Of a stretch of 64,000 bases of DNA, positions 44,975 to 53,699 are shown piece by piece (position 1 is the first letter of the stretch; every line of letters begins with the position of its first letter). This stretch comes from Oxalobacter vibrioformis (GTDB taxonomy: Bacteria > Pseudomonadota > Gammaproteobacteria > Burkholderiales > Burkholderiaceae_D). Under the pieces are notes generated by a model. The model did not search any database, had not been told where the DNA came from, and worked only from the letters and a program-made list of their open reading frames with translations. A program made the translations under genes and the position numbers. The stretch covers positions 1,775,001 to 1,839,000 of the forward strand of contig NZ_CP098242.1 in assembly GCF_027118995.1 (NCBI RefSeq), in the 5' to 3' direction.

Positions 44975-45058
44975 ATGATTATCATCAGTGACATTGCTGT
45001 TTTCACTTCTTTATGCGCATGGTGTCACGCCCTGCCGCTATCCCCGCTAGCGCGCTAA
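44975..45058 (+). CDS. Possible leader peptide of leuA
   Basis: A 27-codon frame, MIIISDIAVFTSLCAWCHAL then PLSPLAR, ends at TAA 45056. It has four Ile (three consecutive), one Val and four Leu codons, so nine of 27 are branched-chain. It lies 121 bp before leuA. Regulatory leader peptides for leu/ilv genes look like this, but I see no clear ribosome-binding site at normal spacing and no downstream hairpin with a T tract, so attenuation is unproven. Confidence 0.35.
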   Translation: MIIISDIAVFTSLCAWCHALPLSPLAR

Positions 45059-45178
45059 GCGTGCTGATATCCCTATACCCACAATTTGTGCTGTCGTTGC
45101 CGTTCGCCACGAGTGAATGAGGCAAGGCTGTACTTGAACGTATTTAATAGATAGCCGTTTTTACCAAAGGAGCATGAC

Positions 45179-46690
45179 ATGGTTTCCAATCCAGCAGACA
45201 AAGTTTATATTTTCGATACCACCTTGCGAGACGGGGAACAGGTACCCGGCAGCCAGCTGAATACTCTGGAAAAAATCGAGATTGCGCGGGCGCTGGAAGA
45301 GCTGGGCGTCGATATCATCGAAGCCGGATTCCCCATGTCCAGCCCGGGTGATTTCAAATCGGTGGTCGAAATATCAAAGGCTGTCAGAAAGCCGGTCATT
45401 GCGGCATTAACGCGTGCCGTTGAGCGTGATATCGATATTGCGCTTGATGCCTTGAAACATGCGGAAAGAGGGCGTATCCATACTGGTATTGGTGTTTCTC
45501 CCTACCATATTTATTCCAAGTTCAATTCCACGCCGGATGAAATCGTTGAGCGAGCAGTCAAGGCCGTGAAATACACCCGCCGCTTCATTGATGATGTGGA
45601 GTTTTTTGCCGAGGACGCCGGACGCAGTGAAAATGAATTTCTGGCGCGTATTGTGGAAGCGGTGATTGAAGCAGGTGCTACCGTGATCAATATCCCGGAT
45701 ACCACGGGTTACTGCACGCCTTACGAATACGGCGAAAAGATCAAATACCTGATAAACCATGTCAAAAATATCGATAAGGCGATTCTTTCTGCGCATTGCC
45801 ACAACGATCTGGGCATGGCGACTGCCAATGCCCTGGCTGGTATCGTCAATGGTGTCCGCCAGGTTGAGTGTACGGTTAATGGCATTGGTGAACGTGCAGG
45901 CAATACCTCAATGGAAGAGGTTGTCATGATCCTGAAATGCCGCAAGGATCTGCCGTTTTATACAGATATTGAAACCACGCGGATCATGAAGACGTCGCGC
46001 CTGGTTTCCAATCTCATGCGTATGCCGGTACAGCCGAACAAGGCGATTGTCGGCCGTAATGCTTTTGCACATTCATCCGGCATTCATCAGGACGGTGTAC
46101 TGAAAAACCGCGAAAATTACGAGATCATTGATCCGGCTGATGTGGGCGTCAGCGATTCTTCCATCGTGCTGAGTGCACGCAGTGGCCGTGCTGCGCTTGA
46201 CCACCACTTGCGCCGGCTGGGCTATGAACTGTCACCCGAAGCGCTGGATGTGGCGTATACCAAATTCCTGGTAGTGGCCGATGAGAAAAAGACGGTTTCC
46301 GACGATGATCTTCGCATTTTAGCCGGCATTGACACCATTGAAGATGCCAGAAGAGTCCGGCTTGACTACCTGCAGGTCGTCTGTGGCAAGAGCTCCATTC
46401 CGATGGCTACGATTCGTCTGGTTATTGATGGCGAGCCCTGTATGGCAACGGCTTCCGGCAATGGCCCGATCGATGCCGCATTGAATGCGGTAAGACAACT
46501 GGTCAAGCAGAAGGTGACGCTTGAGGAGTTCCTGATTCAGGCGATTACCCGTGGCACGGATGATGTCGGCAAGGTTCATATCCAGGCAGAATACAAAGGC
46601 AAGGTATTTTATGGATTCTCCGCGGATACCGATATTGTGACCGCTTCAGTCAATGCGTATCTGGATGCCGTTTCCAAGGTGATTGACTAG
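45179..46690 (+). CDS. leuA: 2-isopropylmalate synthase
   Basis: First committed step of leucine synthesis: acetyl-CoA plus 2-ketoisovalerate. At 503 residues it has the HMGL-like TIM barrel, with [19 protein letters not shown] at the start, [16 protein letters not shown] (metal ligands His-x-His), and [16 protein letters not shown]. The C-terminal regulatory domain follows (from about residue 380, ending [13 protein letters not shown]). Unusually the first motif has DGEQVPG, not the DGEQSPG of typical betaproteobacterial LeuA, and the flanking sequence recalls Bacteroidota-type enzymes. It has a strong ribosome-binding site (aaggag). It follows psd-pssA by a 296-bp gap, and ends at a terminator. 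Confidence 0.93.
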   Translation: MVSNPADKVYIFDTTLRDGEQVPGSQLNTLEKIEIARALEELGVDIIEAGFPMSSPGDFKSVVEISKAVRKPVIAALTRAVERDIDIALDALKHAERGRIHTGIGVSPYHIYSKFNSTPDEIVERAVKAVKYTRRFIDDVEFFAEDAGRSENEFLARIVEAVIEAGATVINIPDTTGYCTPYEYGEKIKYLINHVKNIDKAILSAHCHNDLGMATANALAGIVNGVRQVECTVNGIGERAGNTSMEEVVMILKCRKDLPFYTDIETTRIMKTSRLVSNLMRMPVQPNKAIVGRNAFAHSSGIHQDGVLKNRENYEIIDPADVGVSDSSIVLSARSGRAALDHHLRRLGYELSPEALDVAYTKFLVVADEKKTVSDDDLRILAGIDTIEDARRVRLDYLQVVCGKSSIPMATIRLVIDGEPCMATASGNGPIDAALNAVRQLVKQKVTLEEFLIQAITRGTDDVGKVHIQAEYKGKVFYGFSADTDIVTASVNAYLDAVSKVID

Positions 46691-46722
46691 GTGCAGAGCG
46701 TATTTACGTTATGTAATCGATT

Positions 46723-46768
46723 GCCGGAAATGGTATTCAAGGAAGGACACATCATTTCCGGCTTTTTT
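46723..46768 (+). terminator. Terminator of leuA
   Basis: gccggaaatg (46723-46732) pairs with catttccggc (46753-46762), followed by TTTTTT. It lies 33 bp after the leuA stop. Confidence 0.88.
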
Positions 46769-46824
46769 ATCGTTCAAGTCCCACTGTGCAGACGATGCAT
46801 TCGTGCGTGTGGCCCTGTTTTTCC

Positions 46825-48171
46825 TTACGTCTCGAGCCGCTCTCGCAGCACATCCGGTGGAACCGGTTTGTAGATAAGAAAACCCTGCATGCAGTCAGCG
46901 CCGCATTCGCGGCAGTAATCAAGCTGTTCTGTCGTTTCGACGCCTTCGATGCAAACCATTTTACCCATAGAATGAACCAGGTCCGTAATCAGGCGAATAA
47001 AGGATTTTGAATAGGAATCCGTTGAGACATCCCTGATGAAGGTCCGGTCGATTTTGACAATATCAATCGACAATTCGCGCATATTGCCCAGTGAGGAGTA
47101 ACCCACACCAAAATCATCCATGGCAATGCGAATGCCATGCTGCCGTAACTCGTCAGAAAGATGTTTTACCCGCTGGATGTCGTGCATGACCATGCCTTCT
47201 GTTATCTCAAAAATAATATTTGAAGGGCTGACGCCGGTTTCTTCCAGTATCAGAAGAACACGTTCCAGGAAATCCTGTTGCTGGAACTGGCGGATTGAGA
47301 TATTGATGCTTGCATAAAAATCCGGACGCGTTGCATTGATTTCCCTGCAGAAGGTGGTCGCTTCGCGAAGCACGAATTCTCCGACAGGAACGATGAGCCC
47401 CAGATATTCTGCCAGGGGAATAAACTGCGCGGGAGAGATGGTTTGTCCTGTGGAGAGTATCCATCGCAGGAGCGCTTCAGCACCGATGATATTGCCTGTT
47501 GCCTCCGTTAAGGGCTGATAAACGACAGAAAATCCCCGAAACCCGTTATCAATGGCCTCACGCATTTCTTTTTCGATTTCCGCGCGCGCAATGGAGTCGT
47601 TATCCCGTGTACTGGAATAAAAAGCGTAATTGTTTTTACCCATACGCTTTGCCTGGTACATGGCAATGTCGGCATGTTTAATGATGTCCTTGCTGTTTGC
47701 GTCATCTTCGGGAAAGTGCACCACACCGATACTTAACGTGCAGTAAAAACTTTTATTGATGACATGCCAGGGAAGCTGGGCGCGGGCAAGCAGGCTGTTG
47801 ATGACGGCATAAATGGAATCGGTATGCTCCGGCGACATCAGGATGACAAATTCATCACCGCCAAAGCGGAAGACATTCGCCATGCTGCCGAAATCGCTTT
47901 TCAGGAAAGAGGCAAAGTCCTTGAGGATGACATCACCATAATCATGACCGTAACCATCATTGATGATCTTGAAGTCATCCATGTCAATGAAAAGCAGATA
48001 ACTGACCTGCCCTGACTGCCGGGTATCTTCAAGCGCCTGGGTCAGGCAGGCTTCAAGGTGATGGCGGTTACCCAGCCCTGTTAACTGGTCGGTCAGCGCC
48101 ATATCCCGGATGACGCGCTCATTTTTTCTTCGGATCAGCGCCGTGGAAACCAGTTGGGAAATGTTTTCAAG
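46825..48171 (-). pseudogene. GGDEF-EAL part of a PAS/GGDEF/EAL protein, split by IS481
   Basis: This is the C-terminal fragment of a cyclic-di-GMP enzyme. Reading from the IS junction it has ENISQLVSTALIRRKNERVI, then a GGDEF domain with intact FGGDEFVILMS and an EAL domain with AEALLRWIL, ending in PPDVLRERLET at 46825. Its open frame joins exactly to the fragment at 49377-50235 once the IS and one 7-bp repeat are removed, giving one protein of 732 residues. An internal ATG at 48102 (MALTDQLTG) could start a truncated GGDEF-EAL protein, so residual function is possible. Confidence 0.88.
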
Positions 48172-49376
48172 TGTAGTAGTTTAGACCTGATCTGACAGAA
48201 GCCGGTTTTGTTTGGGTATCTGTCAGATTACATCTGGATCAGATTTTTCTCCTTCCAGACATTCAATCCATCAAGAAAGGTCTGCATGGGCGTTCTGCCA
48301 CAGCACATTTTTTCCCTGATGGGTTCGTTCATTATTGTAATAATGAAGCCAGTTGTCCAGATCGGATTGCAGTGAATCCAGATCGTAGTACAGTTTTTTC
48401 CGGAATGCCACCTGGTAAAACTCCTGTAAAACAGTCTTGTGAAAGCGCTCACAGATACCGTTTGTCTGGGGTGACCTGACTTTCGTTTTCGTGTGATCGA
48501 TGTCATTGATTGCCAGATAAAGCTGATAATCATGGTTCTCAACGCGGCCACAGAACTCTGTTCCCCTATCCGTAAGGATGCGTAATACCGGTACATCCTG
48601 GGATGCGTGAAACGGCAGCACCCTGTCGTTGAGCAAATCTGCTGCGGTAATGGGTGTCTTGCTGGTATACAACTTACAGTGAGCAACACGGCTATAGGTA
48701 TCAACATACGTTTGTTGATATATCCGGCCTACTCCTTTCAGGGTACCGACATAGAAGGTGTCCTGAGAACCCAGATAACCCGGATGGGCGGTTTCTATCT
48801 CGCCATGAACGATGTCATCCTGCTTTTTCTTCTCAAGAGCGGCAACCTGTTCTTCCGTGAGAATAATACCTTCGCTGGCTACCTTGGCTTCCAGTGCTTT
48901 CAGGCGTTTTTTGAAGTTCTCCAGGTCATGGCGCAGCCAGACAGATCGAACACCGCTGCCAGATATAAAAATGCCGAGCTTTCTCAGCTCATTACTGGTG
49001 CGGACCTGACCGTGGGCCGGGTAGTCGATGGCATATTGAACAACAGCTTTTTCTGTGGCTTCTTCTGTCCGGTTCTTGAGATTGGGAACACGTCTGCTCT
49101 GGTTTATCAGGGCATCAATACCCCCTTGTCCTACTTGCTCGTGATAGCGATAAAAGGTATCACGTGATACGCCCATGACTTTGCAGGCTTTCGATACGTT
49201 ATTGAGCTCGGATGCCAGATTAAGCAGCCCGACTTTGTGTTTGATGATCGGATTGGTAGTATGTAACATGAGAGTTACCTCCTTAAGGTTTTGTTTACGG
49301 ATTCGACACCCATATCAAAACCGGTAACTCTCTCCTTTGCAAGAGATAACTGTCAGATTAGATTCAAACTACTTCA
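48172..49376 (-). mobile_element. IS481-family insertion sequence
   Basis: A 1205-bp element inserted in a GGDEF/EAL gene. The ends are imperfect inverted repeats, beginning tgtagtagttt (left) and tgaagtagttt (right, complemented), and both continue to atctgacag. It is flanked by the 7-bp direct repeat tttcaag (48165-48171 and 49377-49383). Excision of the IS and one repeat restores the interrupted frame. It encodes one transposase on the minus strand, whose C-terminus is frameshifted in an A6 run. Confidence 0.92.
48228..49269 (-). CDS. IS481-family transposase, C-terminus frameshifted
   Basis: Starting at 49269 (MLHTTNPIIKHKVG) the 332-residue frame holds an N-terminal HTH (NNVSKACKVMGVSRDTFYRY). 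A DDE core follows: D in QQTYVDTYSRVAH, D in RILTDRGTEFCG, E in NGICERFHKT. It ends at 48271 in GKNVLWQNAHADLS. Removing one A from the run aaaaaa after catcaggg changes this to GKMCCGRTPMQTFLDG, the family's usual C-terminus, which runs on to KNLIQM at 48228. The catalytic triad is unaffected, so activity may survive. Whether the A6 shift is mutation, programmed or an error cannot be told. Confidence 0.85.
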
Positions 49377-50235
49377 TTTCAAGGAACACAAGTGTGGCCT
49401 TATCCCATTGCCGTTCCTTGATACATTCATCAAAGCAGATAAATCCAAATGGTTCTTCCTGTATGTAAACGGCAAAAATGGCGGCAGCGATAACCCCTTC
49501 GTGATCAAACTCATCCGCAGATCCTTCCGGAATATCGCCATAATTGATAATACTGCGACCGTATTTTTTCAGGTCATCCGCCACTTCAGGAAGATCCTTT
49601 TCATAATCTATCGTGAACTCTCCCATGGATGAGATGCCCTCGTTGCACCATTCATAAGAGGCCTTGCATTGCGTGTGATCCGGGCTGTCTTCAAACAGAA
49701 TGACACGGCTGATATCAAGATAGACACCGGTCCGGTCAAGGAGTATCTGCAGGGATTTGTCCAGGTCGGATTTGTGTAGTCCCTGAAGAATGTCATTCAA
49801 GACAGCATGCTGTCTTAAATTATCTCCAATTTTTTCCAGGTTGTTTTTTGTATCGGTATAGTCTGTAATAATGCAGTCCGCATAGATTACTTCGCCGTTT
49901 TCATTTCGGACCACATTGCTGTTATCCATGACCCACATGGGCGTACCGTCCGCTTTTATCACCCGGTAAACCGTCGTATATTCATCAACGCCGTTCGCTT
50001 CGTAAGTATCCAGTGCGGTAACCAGCTCATCAATATCGTCCGGATGAACAATCCCTGTCCACGTTATTTTCCCGGTCAGAAAATCATCCTTGCTGTAACC
50101 ATAAGCAGCAATATTTTCTGTAATGAAAGTAGTTACCCATTTTCCGTTTTCACCAGTTACGCGGAGCGCAACAGAAGGGCTTCGTTCAATAATTTCTTCG
50201 GCAATAACCCTGTCAGGGGATTTGGGCAGGTTCAC
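49377..50235 (-). pseudogene. PAS / GAF-like N-terminal part of the split GGDEF/EAL protein
   Basis: The N-terminal fragment, MNLPKSPDRVIAEEIIERSP from 50235, holds a PAS_3-like sensor (about residues 15-130, with YGYSKDDFLTGKITWTGIVH and the tail WVMDNSNVVRNENGEVIYA). A GAF-like part follows (about 145-280, with ISRVILFEDSPDHTQ). It then runs into the IS, where TAG ends it after FLEMK. Its product alone would sense but have no cyclase or phosphodiesterase. It is a promoter-proximal part, so it may still be expressed. Confidence 0.87.
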
Positions 50236-50436
50236 ACGCTTCTCCTATTATCAGACAATGTCTACCAGGAGCGCTCCAGTTATTGGTGACAGACAGGCAT
50301 TTGTGGTTTCTTGCTATTGGGGGGAAACCCGCTGTACCGGCGCACATTTATTTATACTTTCGGAAAGTATCATATTACTTCAGGTGAGACACAAACAGGT
50401 TAACAACTTGTCTGGTGAATGAAGGATCGGTATGCG

Positions 50437-51222
50437 TTATGTCATGTGTGGTGGTACTGTTTGCGGCCAGGGGGTCAGGATTTCATATCCGTCTGCGGTA
50501 ACCGCCACCATATGCTCCCATTGTGCGGAAAGGGAGTGATCTTTCGTAACAGCAGTCCAGCCATCTTTCATCAGACGTACCTGTTTTTTCCCGGCATTGA
50601 TCATGGGTTCGATGGTAAAGATCATGCCCTCTGCCAGCACCATGCCCGCGCCTTTTTTGCCGAAATGCAGCACCTGGGGCTCATCGTGGTAAGTCATGCC
50701 GATGCCGTGCCCGCAGTATTCCTCGACCACGCTGAAACCTTCCCGGTGGGCCACGGTCTGGATAGCGTGGCCGATATCGCCAAGGGTACTGCCCGGACGT
50801 ACCTGCCAGATACCTGCCATCATCGCTTCATAGGTCGTGTCGATAAGGCGTCTTGCTAAAATTCCGGCTTCGCCAACGGTGTACATCCTACTGGTGTCAC
50901 CGTACCAGCCATCCTTGATGAGCGCCACGTCAATATTGAGGATATCGCCGTTTTTCAGCTTTCTGTCTGAAGGGATACCGTGGCAGACAACATGGTTTAC
51001 CGAGATGCAGGTCGTATGCTGGTATCCCATGTAGCCGATATTTGCCGGCGTTGCCTTGAGTTCATTGACGATATAGTCATGGCAGATTCGGTCCAGTTCG
51101 AGCGTCGTAACGCCCGCTTTGACGTATGGGCCGATCATGTGAAGGACCTGCGCGGCCATCTGGCCGGCAATGCGCGCCTTGCGGATTTCTTCGCGGGTTT
51201 TTGCAAGTGGATGTGTTTTCAT
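50437..51222 (-). CDS. map: Methionine aminopeptidase, type I
   Basis: Removes the initiator methionine from new proteins. The start MKTHPLAKTREEIRKARIAG at 51222 gives 261 residues; a longer reading from 51333 is not family-like. Metal ligands are seen in DILNIDVALIKDGWYGDTSR (two Asp), VVEEYCGHGIGMTYHDEP (His), AEGMIFTIEPMINAG (Glu), with VCHGIPSD near the start. It lacks an N-terminal SH3 extension. In many proteobacteria map is next to rpsB-tsf; here it stands alone between the signalling gene and the lipoprotein cluster, so it may be a second copy. Confidence 0.93.
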   Translation of the reverse strand: MKTHPLAKTREEIRKARIAGQMAAQVLHMIGPYVKAGVTTLELDRICHDYIVNELKATPANIGYMGYQHTTCISVNHVVCHGIPSDRKLKNGDILNIDVALIKDGWYGDTSRMYTVGEAGILARRLIDTTYEAMMAGIWQVRPGSTLGDIGHAIQTVAHREGFSVVEEYCGHGIGMTYHDEPQVLHFGKKGAGMVLAEGMIFTIEPMINAGKKQVRLMKDGWTAVTKDHSLSAQWEHMVAVTADGYEILTPWPQTVPPHMT

Positions 51223-51369
51223 AGGATAAAAGCAGGTACGTTTTTGCGTGTGGCAAGTATTTAACGGATTGAGGTTGCTTTGAGGACTTGTTGCGTCATT
51301 GGCTGAAATGTTACAGTGCAGGTCTGAATCCATTCAGCCCCGGGGCAAGTATAACGGATCGAGGCCGTT

Positions 51370-51921
51370 TTAGCGTTTTGCTTCGCAATCCGCTGAAACA
51401 ATCAGGTTAACGTATCTGCCGGAATTATCATTGATTGCGCCTCGTGGGAAATATAAAGGATCGAGGCCGTTTTCCTTGTCGCGGACGATACCGTTAGTGT
51501 CGAATTTGATGTGCATCATGGAATCCCAGATGCCGGATTCCTTGTAGCGGTAGCTCCAGACGGTGAAATTTTTCAGTACCAGAAAGTCTTTTTCGGCGGG
51601 CTGGCCTATTTTCAGCAGGACAGACTGCATGTTGTCTTTCCCGATACGAATGGCCTGAAATTGCTCGACAGTCAGGACCTGTTCGCGGGAAACGAAGCAG
51701 CGCTGTGCATCCAGGCGGATCATATAGGTCTGCTGCCCGTAAAAGCTCGCATATTCAAGCAGTGTAATGTCGCCGTCCTGGTAACGGGCGGTCGGCTTGC
51801 CATACTTGGCAATGACGGCTTCTTCGGGTTCACCTGGAAAAAGGTCCGGGCCGAATATGGCCGCGCAGCCGGAGAGTATGACGAGTGAAAACAGCAGGAT
51901 AAGGCGGCGTCTTATAACCAT
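51370..51921 (-). CDS. Lipoprotein of a tandem triplet, copy 3
   Basis: This 183-residue lipoprotein has lipobox VILSGC. It shows the repeat unit of the triplet: EPEEAVIAKYGKPTARYQDGD, SREQVLTVEQF, IGQPAEKDFLVLKNFTVWSY and MHIKFDTNGIV, a pattern recalling SmpA/OmlA-type (BamE) folds. The unit resembles copy 2 (TARYQ-GDITL-EYAS) more than copy 1. Its C-terminal tail (NGLDPLYFPRGAIN..., then VNLIVSADCEAKR) differs. No family function is known to me. The three genes lie on the minus strand with gaps of 12 and 26 bp, probably one operon. Confidence 0.78.
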   Translation of the reverse strand: MVIRRRLILLFSLVILSGCAAIFGPDLFPGEPEEAVIAKYGKPTARYQDGDITLLEYASFYGQQTYMIRLDAQRCFVSREQVLTVEQFQAIRIGKDNMQSVLLKIGQPAEKDFLVLKNFTVWSYRYKESGIWDSMMHIKFDTNGIVRDKENGLDPLYFPRGAINDNSGRYVNLIVSADCEAKR

Positions 51922-51933
51922 CTGCCTACCCGA

Positions 51934-52434
51934 TCAGTCGCCGCCCGGATCATACATGATGTCAATGCCACTCTCCTTCATTTTTACGGTGCTGTTCGGG
52001 TTATCCGGATCAAACATGAAATGCATGACAAAGTCCCAGGAGAGGGCTTTTTTGTAACGATAAGTCCAGACTTCGTAGTTATGCTTGTAGATACGCGTAA
52101 TTTCTGCAGGATGGCCAATGGTTTTTAACAGATCGGTTCTTGTTGCCTTGCCCACTTCCAGTGTATTGAATTTTTCATCGGTTAATACCTGCTCCCATTT
52201 CACCAGGTGACCATTGGCATCCATTGTTGCAAAAAAGGCATACTGGGCCCAGTAGCCGCTGGCATATTCCATGAGGGTGATGTCACCTTCCTGATAGCGT
52301 GCGGTTGGCTGCCCGTGACGGGCAATCACTTCTGCTTCTGTTGAACCCGGCGGGAGCGGCGTTGCGTATTTATTGGCGCAGCCGGTTGCCAGCACAGCGG
52401 TTAAAAGCATCAGTGCATACAAGAATCCTCTCAT
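51934..52434 (-). CDS. Lipoprotein of a tandem triplet, copy 2
   Basis: The 166-residue lipoprotein starts MRGFLYALMLLTAVLATGC (the lipobox). A longer reading from 52548 is low-complexity and shadowed. It carries the shared unit: STEAEVIARHGQPTARYQEG, DITLMEYASGYW, EQVLTDEKFNTLEVGKATRT, EVWTYRYKKALSWDFVMHFM. It ends ESGIDIMYDPGGD, a motif parallel to GLDPLY and GRDPLY of the other copies. Lies 12 bp from copy 3 and 26 bp from copy 1. Confidence 0.8.
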   Translation of the reverse strand: MRGFLYALMLLTAVLATGCANKYATPLPPGSTEAEVIARHGQPTARYQEGDITLMEYASGYWAQYAFFATMDANGHLVKWEQVLTDEKFNTLEVGKATRTDLLKTIGHPAEITRIYKHNYEVWTYRYKKALSWDFVMHFMFDPDNPNSTVKMKESGIDIMYDPGGD

Positions 52435-52460
52435 GTCATTTTCTCCGCGTATTTTGGGCG

Positions 52461-53036
52461 TTAAAATCCGATGCCTATACCGATGCCGCCACCGCGGCCA
52501 CCCCAACGGCCACCACCAACACCGATGCCCACGCCGGTTCGTCCCCACATCCCTCTGTCATCATCATATAGCGGATCGCGCCCGGTTTCCATTTTCTGAA
52601 CGATGCCGTTGTCATCAAACATCACATGCATGACAGAATCCCAGACACCATCCTGCTTGTAGCGATAAGTCCAGACCTTGTAGTTGTTCATATGGATTTG
52701 AGAGGTTTCAGTTGGCCTGCCAACAGTTTTAAGGACATCATTGGCAGTGGATTTTCCAATAGTGAGCGTGCCGAATTTCGCGTCGGTGCGTACCTGTTCC
52801 CATGAAATCAGGCGTTTGTCCTTGTCCATCCTTGCCATATGGGTTTCCTGGCTCCAGTAACCGCCGGGATACTCCCACAGGGTGGTTTCGCCATCGGGGT
52901 AGGTTGCTGCGGGTTTGCCATAACGCTCAAGGATGGCCTGTTCCGGGGTGCCCGGATCCGGCGGCGGGGCGAACATGGCACATCCGGTCAGGCATAATGC
53001 CAAAAACAGGGTAAAAAAGAGCGCGATACGCTTCAT
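52461..53036 (-). CDS. Lipoprotein of a tandem triplet, copy 1, with Gly-rich tail
   Basis: This 191-residue lipoprotein starts MKRIALFFTLFLALCLTGC at 53036. It has the shared unit: TPEQAILERYGKPAATYPDG, EQVRTDAKFGTLTIGKST, YKVWTYRYKQDGVWDSVMHV. The C-terminus is unusual: after GRDPLYDD it becomes almost purely Gly, Ile, Val, Arg and Trp (GGGRWGGRGGGIGIGIGF), not seen in the other two copies. It heads the triplet. The upstream 180 bp hold the divergent rpsO promoter. No role is known; an envelope chaperone or sensor is only a guess. Confidence 0.8.
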   Translation of the reverse strand: MKRIALFFTLFLALCLTGCAMFAPPPDPGTPEQAILERYGKPAATYPDGETTLWEYPGGYWSQETHMARMDKDKRLISWEQVRTDAKFGTLTIGKSTANDVLKTVGRPTETSQIHMNNYKVWTYRYKQDGVWDSVMHVMFDDNGIVQKMETGRDPLYDDDRGMWGRTGVGIGVGGGRWGGRGGGIGIGIGF

Positions 53037-53092
53037 TCTGTTCTCCTTGCAGATTATTTCTTCAAAATTTATCAAATTTCGTGGAAGGATAT

Positions 53093-53122
53093 TTGTACAG
53101 AAACAGATTTTTACTTTATACT
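53093..53122 (+). promoter_or_regulatory. Probable promoter of rpsO
   Basis: TTGTAC (53093-53098) and TATACT (53117-53122), 18 bp apart, about 90 bp before the rpsO start. Confidence 0.5.
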
Positions 53123-53214
53123 GCGCCATTGGCTGATTTTTGGCCAGTTTTTTGTTTGTAATCACGACACCTTGGGGTTCCGACTCCTGTTGTCGCATGT
53201 GAAAGGGTAGTATT

Positions 53215-53484
53215 ATGGCTTTGGCAAAAGAAAGCAAGGCTGCTATTGTGGCGGAAAACGCTCGCAGCACGAACGATACGGGGTCTCCGGAAGTGCAGGT
53301 GGCGCTCCTGACCGCACGGATCAATGATCTCCAGGATCATTTCAGGGCACACAAGAAAGATCACCATTCCCGTCGCGGTCTCCTTATGATGGTTAACCGC
53401 CGCCGGGATCTGCTGAATTATCTGCGTAAAAAAGATGTCAATCGCTATCGTGAACTGATTGGCAAACTCGGATTGCGTAAATAA
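53215..53484 (+). CDS. rpsO: 30S ribosomal protein S15
   Basis: An 89-residue S15 of normal length, binding helix 22 of 16S rRNA early in 30S assembly. It reads [40 protein letters not shown] and [12 protein letters not shown]. It has a gaaagggtag ribosome-binding region. It precedes pnp, the conserved rpsO-pnp order. S15 often represses its own translation through a 5' structure; the leader here is short. Confidence 0.97.
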   Translation: MALAKESKAAIVAENARSTNDTGSPEVQVALLTARINDLQDHFRAHKKDHHSRRGLLMMVNRRRDLLNYLRKKDVNRYRELIGKLGLRK

Positions 53485-53521
53485 TTGCGGATACGCTATC
53501 TACCGGTTGTATCTTGTTGTT

Positions 53522-53553
53522 AATGCCTGCGTCAGGTTTCTGTCGCGGGCATT
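53522..53553 (+). promoter_or_regulatory. rpsO-pnp intergenic hairpin
   Basis: aatgcctgcg (53522-53531) pairs with cgcgggcatt (53544-53553), with one wobble. It lies 37 nt after rpsO and 147 nt before pnp. It has few T after it, so it may be a partial terminator or an RNase III processing site, as at the E. coli rpsO-pnp junction. Confidence 0.55.
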
Positions 53554-53699
53554 TCGTTATGGAACAGTCAAACTGTTGTGTTGTGAAAAGGTCGTAAAGT
53601 AGACCGCAAGAGAGGAAAGCAGGAGCATGTTTACCCGCTTTCATGAATGAGGTGAACGGCAGCGCCTGAAACACTGCCGGTAAATTTGAAAGGAACAGA

